A stretch of 64,000 bases of DNA from Prochlorococcus sp. AG-409-L18 (GTDB lineage: Bacteria > Cyanobacteriota > Cyanobacteriia > PCC-6307 > Cyanobiaceae), in the NCBI GenBank assembly GCA_003215535.1, contig QCKG01000003.1, forward strand, positions 82,449 through 146,448. Direction: 5' to 3'. Shown piece after piece: positions 57,945 through 64,000 of this stretch. The notes under the pieces were generated by a model. It ran no database searches. It saw only the letters and a list, made by a program, of their open reading frames with translations, and was not told the DNA's origin. How positions within the stretch are numbered: the stretch's first letter is position 1; every line of letters starts with the position of its first letter. The translations under genes and the position numbers were made by a program.

Positions 57945-58985
57945 ATGTTTGGCCTGATCGGACACTCCACAAGTTTTGATGATGCCCGAAGAAAGGCAAT
58001 GGAGCTTGGCTATGACCATATAGCAGAAGGGGATATGGATGTTTGGTGTAGTGCTCCCCCTCAACTTGTAGAGCATGTAGAGGTTGTGAGCGCTGTTGGT
58101 AAATCTATTGAAGGTGCTTATATCGACTCTTGCTTTGTTCCAGAAATGCTTAGCCGCTTTAAAACGGCCAGAAGAAAAGTGTTAAATGCAATGGAGCTTG
58201 CTCAAAAAAAAGGAATCAATATCACAGCCCTAGGTGGGTTTACTTCAATCATTTTTGAAAATTTCAATCTTTTGCAGCATCAGCACGTTAGAAGGACCAC
58301 TCTCAATTGGGAACGATTTACAACTGGAAACACTCATACGGCTTGGGTGATTTGTAGACAGCTTGAAATAAATGCTCCGTTGATCGGGATCGATCTTAAG
58401 AAAGCTCGTGTTGCTGTTGTTGGGGCAACTGGAGATATTGGTAGCGCAGTTTGTCGGTGGCTTTGTGAACGAACAGATGTAGCTGAGCTTCTATTGGTAG
58501 CTCGTCAGCAGCAGCCTCTTCTTGATCTTCAGAGAAGTTTAGGTGGTGGAAAAATTCTTACCCTTTCAGAGGCTTTGCCTCAGGCTGATGCGGTGGTTTG
58601 GGTGGCAAGTATGCCTCGCACTCTTGAGATTGATTCCTCTAAGCTTCGTAACCCTTGTTTGATGATTGATGGTGGATATCCTAAAAATCTAGACACGAAA
58701 TTCTCTGGTTCTGGAGTTCATGTCTTGAAAGGAGGAATTGTTCAATTCTTTAATGATATTGGTTGGAACATGATGCAGCTTGCCGAGATGGAAAACCCTC
58801 ATAGGGAGATGTTTGCTTGTTTCGCTGAAGCCATGCTCTTGGAATTTGAGAACTGTCATACAAATTTTAGTTGGGGTAGAAATAACATCACTTTGGAGAA
58901 GATGGATTTCATTGGTGAGGCTTCAAAAAGGCATGGATTTTCTACCCTTAATCTCAAATCCAAGATTCAGGCCGCTGCTGCCTGA
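57945..58985 (+). CDS. aar: long-chain acyl-ACP reductase
   Basis: AAR reduces acyl-ACP to the aldehyde used by ADO. The 346-aa protein starts [20 protein letters not shown]. It contains the NADPH motif [14 protein letters not shown] (from residue 159) and the catalytic cysteine at about C292 in FACFAEAM. A conserved [15 protein letters not shown] occurs in the first third. The length is normal. It lies between ado and accA, which supplies malonyl-CoA for the same fatty-acid pathway. Confidence 0.96.
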   Translation: MFGLIGHSTSFDDARRKAMELGYDHIAEGDMDVWCSAPPQLVEHVEVVSAVGKSIEGAYIDSCFVPEMLSRFKTARRKVLNAMELAQKKGINITALGGFTSIIFENFNLLQHQHVRRTTLNWERFTTGNTHTAWVICRQLEINAPLIGIDLKKARVAVVGATGDIGSAVCRWLCERTDVAELLLVARQQQPLLDLQRSLGGGKILTLSEALPQADAVVWVASMPRTLEIDSSKLRNPCLMIDGGYPKNLDTKFSGSGVHVLKGGIVQFFNDIGWNMMQLAEMENPHREMFACFAEAMLLEFENCHTNFSWGRNNITLEKMDFIGEASKRHGFSTLNLKSKIQAAAA

Positions 58986-59014
58986 ATTTGAATACAGTAT
59001 TTCCACTTAATCCC

Positions 59015-60004
59015 ATGGCTCGTCGTTACCTGCTTGAGTTCGAGAAGCCCTTGGTAGAGCTTGAAAAGCAGATTGAACAAATTCGAGAACTTGCTAGAGA
59101 TTCTGAGGTTGACGTAAGTCAGCAACTTTTACAGCTAGAGACTTTGGCTGCTAGAAGGCGTGAGGAGATTTTTCAAGGTTTAACTCCGGCACAGAAGATT
59201 CAGGTCGCTCGTCATCCGCATAGACCTAGTACTTTGGATTTTATTCAGATGTTTTGTGATGACTGGGTTGAACTTCATGGTGATAGGACGGGGAGTGATG
59301 ATCAAGCACTTATTGGGGGAATCGGCAGGATTGGTGAGAGATCTGTTCTCTTATTAGGACAGCAAAAAGGGCGAGATACCAAAGAAAATGTTGCAAGGAA
59401 TTTTGGTATGGCTACTCCTGGGGGCTATCGAAAAGCACTGCGATTAATGGAACATGCTGATCGATTTAAGCTCCCCATCATTTCTTTTATAGATACTCCT
59501 GGTGCTTATGCGGGGCTACTGGCTGAGGAGCAAGGGCAGGGAGAGGCTATTGCTGTAAATCTCCGAGAGATGTTTCGTTTGCGTGTTCCTGTAGTCGCAA
59601 CAGTTATAGGTGAAGGCGGGTCTGGTGGGGCTTTGGGAATAGGTGTAGCTGATCGTCTTCTTATGTTTGAACATAGTGTTTATACAGTTGCTAGCCCCGA
59701 AGCTTGTGCTTCGATTCTTTGGAGGGACGCTGCTAAGGCCCCAGAAGCAGCAGCAGCATTGAAGATTACAGGTCCTGATTTACTTAACCTTGGAGTTGTA
59801 GATGAGGTCCTCAAGGAACCGGCTGGAGGAAACAACTGGGCCCCGCTTAAAGCAGGAGAAGTGCTTAAGGAAGCTTTGGAAAGACATCTAGATGAGCTTA
59901 CGAAGATGTCAATTCAACAGCTGAGAGAGGGTCGTTACCGGAAATTTAGATCTATAGGACGTGTTCTGGATCCAACCACTTCAGAAACGGGCTTAAGTGC
60001 TTAG
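59015..60004 (+). CDS. accA: acetyl-CoA carboxylase carboxyltransferase subunit alpha
   Basis: The 329-aa AccA carries [23 protein letters not shown] at the N-terminus, [39 protein letters not shown] and [12 protein letters not shown]. The carboxyltransferase makes malonyl-CoA. I chose ATG 59015; a TTG at 58988 is in frame but less likely. It is 29 bases after aar and 24 bases before the SDR gene, so a lipid operon is plausible. Confidence 0.96.
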   Translation: MARRYLLEFEKPLVELEKQIEQIRELARDSEVDVSQQLLQLETLAARRREEIFQGLTPAQKIQVARHPHRPSTLDFIQMFCDDWVELHGDRTGSDDQALIGGIGRIGERSVLLLGQQKGRDTKENVARNFGMATPGGYRKALRLMEHADRFKLPIISFIDTPGAYAGLLAEEQGQGEAIAVNLREMFRLRVPVVATVIGEGGSGGALGIGVADRLLMFEHSVYTVASPEACASILWRDAAKAPEAAAALKITGPDLLNLGVVDEVLKEPAGGNNWAPLKAGEVLKEALERHLDELTKMSIQQLREGRYRKFRSIGRVLDPTTSETGLSA

Positions 60005-60028
60005 AGTTACTCTGATTGCATTAGTTCA

Positions 60029-60736
60029 TTGCCCACTGCCCTTATAACAGGAGCTTCCCGCGGGCTTGGAAAAGCAGCGGCGAAGTTATTTGCTAATTCT
60101 GGTTGGGATCTTCTTTTAGTTGCACGTTCTAAAAATGATCTTCAATCTTTAGTTGATGACTTGAAAGATACTGGGAGCAGAATTCGATATAAGTCATTAG
60201 ACCTTTCTATCTCTGACACAATTATCCCTGGGGTAAGTGATTTGCTCTCAGAGGGGAATGCACCATCTGTTTTGGTGAATAATGCTGGAGTTGCTTGGAC
60301 AGGTGAACTTCTTTCTATGCCGTTAAAAAGTTGGCAATGGCTTATTCAAATGAACCTTACGAGCATTTTTCAAGTTTGCTCAGTAGTAGTGCCTTCAATG
60401 CGGGCAAATGGTGGTTTGGTTATCAATGTAAGTAGTCATGCCGCCAGAAATTCTTTCCCTCAATGGGGTGCTTACTGCACTAGTAAAGCCGCACTGGTTA
60501 GTTTTACTAAGTGCTTAGCTGAAGAGGAGCGTAAGCATTCAATTCGCGCATGTACACTCACCCTTGGTTCTGTGAACACAACCCTTTGGGAAACTGACTC
60601 AGTACAAGGGAACTTTGACCGTAGCGCGATGCTTTCTGTTGATCAGGCTGCAGCTGCCTTACTCTATTTAGCTGAACAGCCAACTTCACAGGTCATTGAA
60701 GATTTGACCTTGATGCCAGCATCTGGTGCTTTCTAA
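60029..60736 (+). CDS. short-chain dehydrogenase/reductase
   Basis: The 235-aa classical SDR has TGASRGLGKAAAKLFA at the N-terminus, NNAGVAWTGELL and the catalytic Ser-Tyr-Lys in NVSSHAARNS and YCTSKAALV. The frame is closed by a stop at 60002-60004, so TTG 60029 is the only reasonable start. The substrate is unknown. Its position after accA and aar suggests fatty acyl or aldehyde metabolism, but that is only context. Confidence 0.83.
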   Translation: MPTALITGASRGLGKAAAKLFANSGWDLLLVARSKNDLQSLVDDLKDTGSRIRYKSLDLSISDTIIPGVSDLLSEGNAPSVLVNNAGVAWTGELLSMPLKSWQWLIQMNLTSIFQVCSVVVPSMRANGGLVINVSSHAARNSFPQWGAYCTSKAALVSFTKCLAEEERKHSIRACTLTLGSVNTTLWETDSVQGNFDRSAMLSVDQAAAALLYLAEQPTSQVIEDLTLMPASGAF

Positions 60737-60906
60737 GTAGTTTTGTAATTTTAATGATTCTAATATTTAACTTATTTCATAGGCCAGGTAAGAGATTGCA
60801 TTAGGATTTGTGAGGATTTCTTGAAAATAAGCTCTGAATATTTTTAATTAAGGATAAGTCTGCGAATTGGATTTATTCATAGTGGGTGGGTTATCGCGAA
60901 GATAAA

Positions 60907-61590
60907 TCAGTGCTTAGAAGAGGTCTCTTTTACTGCTTTAATTAAATCACTAACAAGTTTTAGATCTTTGATTCCAGGTGACTTCTCTAATCGGCTAGAT
61001 GCATCTATTCCATAAGGTGCGGCTTTACTTAGCAATTCTGGAACCCATTCTGCAGAAATTCCACCTGCTATCCACCAAGGTACTTTCAAATTTGCTTCTA
61101 GCAGCCATTCTGGACAAAGTCGGGTTCCAGTTCCTCCAAGAGCATTTGGACTCCATGCATCTAGTAACAAATAATCAATTGCATTTTCATAGCTGTTTGC
61201 TAGAAGAAGGTCTTCTTCTTTCCTGATGCGTAAAGCTTTCCACCAATCTGTGGTTGGAAATTTATTGCGGAGTTCTTCGCATCTACCTTTTGATTCATCC
61301 CCGTGAAGTTGGACTACAGATGGCGTTCCCTTTCCGCTCAAACCAGATTCAAGGTCTTCGTCCTCAAAATCAGCAACTACCCATACGCGCATTATCTCAG
61401 GGTGAGCTTCCATTAGGTAAGAAAAGATTTCCCGTCTTTTTTTTTCAGATATAAACCTTGGGGAAGATTTAACGCCAATAATTCCAATAGCATTGATGTC
61501 AAATGCAGATATCTGTTTGGCTTGTTCTAATTCGGTTATTCCGCAAATCTTGATTGCGGTTGATGTCTGAGGCACTATTTTTAATGTCAT
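60907..61590 (-). CDS. trpF: phosphoribosylanthranilate isomerase
   Basis: The 227-aa TIM-barrel enzyme of tryptophan synthesis has IKICGITELEQAKQ with the catalytic Cys, VVQLHGDES and the phosphate-binding WIAGGISAEWVPELL. The final part with GIDASSRLEKSPGIKDLKL carries the catalytic Asp. The start ATG 61590 is divergent from the M50 gene with a very short spacer. It is convergent with the SDR gene; 170 bases separate the two with no strong hairpin. Confidence 0.95.
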   Translation of the reverse strand: MTLKIVPQTSTAIKICGITELEQAKQISAFDINAIGIIGVKSSPRFISEKKRREIFSYLMEAHPEIMRVWVVADFEDEDLESGLSGKGTPSVVQLHGDESKGRCEELRNKFPTTDWWKALRIRKEEDLLLANSYENAIDYLLLDAWSPNALGGTGTRLCPEWLLEANLKVPWWIAGGISAEWVPELLSKAAPYGIDASSRLEKSPGIKDLKLVSDLIKAVKETSSKH

Positions 61591-61641
61591 TGGTTGCTCT
61601 ATTTTCTAGGATCGGATAGCTATAGGGCTTTGATCGCCCAT

Positions 61642-62898
61642 ATGGAGGCGAAAGATTTGGAAGCATGGGAGTTAATGCGGATCAGAGGGATCCCTTTAAA
61701 GGTTCATCCCAGTTGGTTTTTGATCCTTACCCTTTTTACATGGACAGCCCAGGGACAGGTCGCCAATAGCAGTGAATCACCATTGCCTATTTGGTTTAGC
61801 TGGGGACTTGGCTTTATTACGGCTTTGCTTTTGTTTGTTTCTGTTCTTCTTCATGAGCTTGGGCATTCTTTTGTGGCCTTACATGAAGGAGTAAAGGTGC
61901 GTAGCATCACTCTCTTCCTTTTGGGAGGAGTTGCAAGGGTTGAGAGGGAGTGTTCAACTCCCATGGGTGCTTTAAGAGTCGCTGTTGCTGGACCCCTGGT
62001 CAGTTTTGTGTTGGCAATAGTTTTGCTTAGGGCGGTAGGTTCGGCTGCCCAATTGAGTCCATTCCTCGCAAATTTATTTGGTCAGCTGGGATTACTTAAT
62101 TTGGTTTTGGCGTTATTTAATTTGTTACCAGGATTACCCCTTGATGGAGGAGTCATTCTCAAGGCGTTGGTTTGGCAGTTTACCGGGAGTCAAAGAAAGG
62201 GACTGCAAGTAGCTAATGCCTCAGGTCGATTTCTTTCTTTAGTGGCAATTGTCTTTGGAGTTTGGCTTTGCTTTAAAGGCGGAGGCTTTAGCGGATTATG
62301 GCTAATGCTGCTTGGCTGGTTTGGACTGTCGGCTTCTCGCTCTCAGTCACAAATGCTTGCTTTGCAGAAGGTTCTGACTGAGCTCAATGTCGGAAATGCT
62401 TCTGGTCGAAGGTTTCGTGTGCTTGAAGAAGATCAGTCTTTGCGAAAGTTAAGTGATTTGCGCATGGGTGTAGTTGATGAAAAGACTAAAGCTGACTGGA
62501 TACTTGTTTGTCGGGCAGGCAGATGGGTTGGATTTGTTACTGATACGCCCCTAAAAGAGCTCCCAGTTCAACATTGGGATAAACATCTTGTCGCTGATTA
62601 CACAAAGCCTATTTCTGAACTTCCATCTATAGGAGAAAAAAAACCTCTTTGGGAAGCTGTGATTGCTCTTGAGAAAGCTCAAGAAGGAAGGCTTTTGGTT
62701 TTTAATTCCGCTGGTCTTCCTTCAGGCACATTGGACAAAGCGGATCTAGGCCAGGCTGTTTTAAAACGACTGGGACTGAGACTACCTAGCGCTTTTCTTG
62801 AATCGGCTCGCAATCAGAATGCGTACCCTTTAGGGATTGCTTTGGCTCAAGTGGTAGAAGCAATGATTTCAACAGGTGTAGTTGATAAGCCTGATTGA
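61642..62898 (+). CDS. M50 site-2-type zinc protease with CBS region
   Basis: The 418-aa membrane protease has LLHELGHSFVAL (zinc HExxH) and LLPGLPLDGG as the third ligand. About five spans precede a C-terminal CBS-like cytosolic region. I chose ATG 61642, because WELMRIRGIPLKVHPSWF follows as in other cyanobacterial rseP/S2P-like proteins; the frame is open to 61594. It probably releases regulators from the membrane. Its last 52 bases overlap the 3' end of the convergent lipoate-ligase-like gene. Confidence 0.87.
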   Translation: MEAKDLEAWELMRIRGIPLKVHPSWFLILTLFTWTAQGQVANSSESPLPIWFSWGLGFITALLLFVSVLLHELGHSFVALHEGVKVRSITLFLLGGVARVERECSTPMGALRVAVAGPLVSFVLAIVLLRAVGSAAQLSPFLANLFGQLGLLNLVLALFNLLPGLPLDGGVILKALVWQFTGSQRKGLQVANASGRFLSLVAIVFGVWLCFKGGGFSGLWLMLLGWFGLSASRSQSQMLALQKVLTELNVGNASGRRFRVLEEDQSLRKLSDLRMGVVDEKTKADWILVCRAGRWVGFVTDTPLKELPVQHWDKHLVADYTKPISELPSIGEKKPLWEAVIALEKAQEGRLLVFNSAGLPSGTLDKADLGQAVLKRLGLRLPSAFLESARNQNAYPLGIALAQVVEAMISTGVVDKPD

Positions 62899-63644
62899 TC
62901 TGGTTTTAGTAAGTACTTATGGGATTTAAGGGATGCCTCATGTAGTTCATTGTCGTTGATTTCCTTTCGCTCCCATTTAATTTCTGGCCAAGAAGTACTT
63001 AAAACTGTAGTTAATGATTTAATTAGACTCTCTCTAGAAACATCACTAGGTATTGGATCAGGTGGATGACTATTAAATATTTCAAGCCAAATGTCCTTCG
63101 GGGGATCTAAAAGAATCTCTCCATGTTGAAGAAGAGTTCCATTTCGCCAAAACTGTGCATTCCCTATACGTTTTTGGCCATCGTGACCTTCAAGGTCTGC
63201 TTCTGTTGACTTTGCAAAGCAATTATTTACTTGGGGAATAATTGGTTGATCACCAAATTTCAACGAAAGATCTAACTCTTCAAAACCTCTCTTTAACCAT
63301 TGACATGTCATTAAATATGCTAAACGCCTTTTTTTTGGTGCTGATGGCCATACAAGTGAATAAGTAAGCCCTCCAGAATGGAGTACTGCACTACCTCCAC
63401 TAGGTCGGCGAACTATATTTAACTTTCTTTCTTTTACAAGCTTTAGCCATCTAACTGGTAAATCTTTTTGATTACGACCAATCGACAACCAAGTCCCCTT
63501 CCATGTGTAGAATCGAATATATGGATAAAGATTTCCTCCTGTGATGCATTTTTCAAGCATCATTTCGTCTATAGCCATTTGCTCAGGTCCTTGTAATTCT
63601 AAGGAATTAAGTAGGAAGCCTTTTGAGAATGAGGATTTCTGCAT
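62847..63644 (-). CDS. lipoate-protein ligase A-like protein
   Basis: The 265-aa protein is from the biotin/lipoate ligase family. Substrate-binding motif RRPSGGSAVLHSGGLTYSLV is present, and RIGNAQFWRNGTLLQHGEILL includes the family's lysine-glycine-asparagine-x-glutamine loop. Some members are octanoyl or lipoyl transferases, others scaffold-like. The C-terminal domain is short. The 3' end runs 52 bases into the M50 gene on the other strand. A sigma-70-like promoter lies about 140 bases upstream. Confidence 0.86.
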   Translation of the reverse strand: MQKSSFSKGFLLNSLELQGPEQMAIDEMMLEKCITGGNLYPYIRFYTWKGTWLSIGRNQKDLPVRWLKLVKERKLNIVRRPSGGSAVLHSGGLTYSLVWPSAPKKRRLAYLMTCQWLKRGFEELDLSLKFGDQPIIPQVNNCFAKSTEADLEGHDGQKRIGNAQFWRNGTLLQHGEILLDPPKDIWLEIFNSHPPDPIPSDVSRESLIKSLTTVLSTSWPEIKWERKEINDNELHEASLKSHKYLLKPDQSGLSTTPVEIIASTT

Positions 63645-63732
63645 GATTGACTATTTGACATTAAAATCTAAATAAGAATCACTAAGGAAGTTCCCAGAGA
63701 GAGCTATTAAAAATTCTGATTTTTTAGCCCTA

Positions 63733-63760
63733 AAAGGACTATGTTTACTCATAGTCCTTT
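63733..63760. other. 11-bp perfect hairpin upstream of the lipoate-ligase gene
   Basis: AAAGGACTATG and CATAGTCCTTT pair perfectly around a six-base loop (TTTACT). No T-run follows on either strand, so it is not a classical terminator. It lies about 25 bases downstream of the promoter-like pair at 63785-63812 read in the minus direction, so it would sit near the 5' end of the lplA transcript. Confidence 0.5.
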
Positions 63761-63784
63761 GTCCTAAGAGCTTTTCAGCATCAA

Positions 63785-63812
63785 ATAATATTTTTTGAAA
63801 AGGAAGTGTCAA
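63785..63812 (-). promoter_or_regulatory. sigma-70-like promoter facing the lipoate-ligase gene
   Basis: On the minus strand a TTGACA (63812-63807) is followed after 16 bases by TATTAT (63790-63785), close to the consensus -35 and -10. Transcription would start near 63778 and read through the hairpin at 63733-63760 into the ligase gene 134 bases on. Predicted from sequence only. Confidence 0.5.
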
Positions 63813-64000
63813 GCAAATACCCTTTCCTCATAGAGGCGATTAGTTAGTCCTAAACTGGTTTTTGTATGATCTGATTAGGACAGAGGCTTCCTTCGGCTAA
63901 TTGTGGATAGCTCAAAATGTATAGAAACAAATCAAGGTGTGACAGGCTTTTGCAAATGCTGGCCATTCCCCCAAGTTTCAGAGGAGAATGAACTTGATTT

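Larger units (their letters stand above)
63645..64000. other. terminal 356-base stretch without an assigned gene
   Basis: The stretch holds the promoter and hairpin listed separately. A 33-codon frame on the minus strand at 63651-63752 starts inside the hairpin and ends six bases before the lplA start. On the plus strand a frame opens at about GTG 63903 and runs off the window with 32 codons (containing CKCWPFPQVSEE). Neither has a good ribosome-binding site and I recognise neither. An AGAGGAGA before ATG 63989 could mark a gene starting beyond the edge. Confidence 0.3.

Noticed and set aside
63651..63752. 33-codon minus-strand ORF before the lipoate-ligase gene
   Set aside because: Its start lies inside a perfect hairpin and the peptide is polar with no motif, so chance is as likely as coding.
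63903..64000. Plus-strand frame running off the end of the window (GTG start)
   Set aside because: Only 32 codons are visible, with no good ribosome-binding site and no family match. I note it but do not call a gene.

Overview
The window looks like a chromosomal segment of a marine picocyanobacterium, most likely Prochlorococcus of a low-light clade. I infer this from the low-GC, gene-dense layout with mostly short spacers. Supporting genes are Psb27, aldehyde deformylating oxygenase and acyl-ACP reductase side by side, a ferrochelatase with a chlorophyll-binding-type tail, a transaldolase fused to EF-hands, DUF2854 and Tab2/DUF1092. I see no tRNA, rRNA, insertion sequence, prophage or CRISPR array. 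Almost everything is core metabolism, so this is not an accessory island.

Layout. 1-5.0 kb: the 3' part of a DRTGG/phosphotransacetylase-like gene, a DprA-like Rossmann protein, a YajQ-family protein, an SPFH/prohibitin protein and hemL. 5.1-8.7 kb: glcD, xth and two conserved unknowns. 8.9-13.2 kb: larC with an overlapping flippase-like membrane protein, a double-domain iron ABC permease (FutB-like), and an unannotated 49-aa membrane peptide with a structured leader. 13.4-18.9 kb: a His-rich CobW GTPase, pterin dehydratase, a YjbQ-family protein, an M32 carboxypeptidase, a first pyrophosphatase and hemC. 19.3-23.3 kb: the principal sigma factor and priA, diverging from a GC-rich, hairpin-bearing spacer. 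23.5-32.1 kb: argB and DUF2854 cluster, ssb, cobK, cutA, a PfkB kinase, purA, psb27, proS. 32.2-38.8 kb: an HTH protein, a membrane protein, a second pyrophosphatase, an Spx/ArsC protein, lepB, a degenerate dihydroorotase, a double histidine phosphatase and a CPBP protease. 38.9-48.8 kb: an FtsL-like protein coupled to ftsI, tal with EF-hands, a geranylgeranyl-reductase-family enzyme, frr, pyrH, cobO, a resident tyrosine recombinase and hemH. 49-56.1 kb: ilvB, a degenerate secreted nuclease-fold protein, an FAD oxidoreductase, pgeF, and Tab2 coupled to an S1 protein. 56.1-64 kb: a creatininase-family protein, ado, aar, accA, an SDR, trpF, an M50 protease and a lipoate-ligase-like protein.

Themes. 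Tetrapyrrole and cobalamin synthesis recur (hemL, hemC, hemH, cobK, cobO, a GGR-type reductase). Fatty-acid supply (accA) sits directly next to hydrocarbon synthesis (aar, ado). Cell-envelope genes (ftsI, lepB, proteases) and photosystem assembly genes (psb27, Tab2) are also present.

The points most worth a second look are: a branched RNA fold in the 144-nt ado-aar spacer; the two pyrophosphatases, of which the cyanobacterial-type copy lacks a catalytic aspartate; a dihydroorotase homologue without its metal ligands; an FtsL candidate translationally coupled to ftsI; the 49-aa peptide whose ribosome-binding site lies in a hairpin; and the GC-rich rpoD-priA spacer. I did not find a clearly new multi-gene system such as a defence system or biosynthetic cluster.
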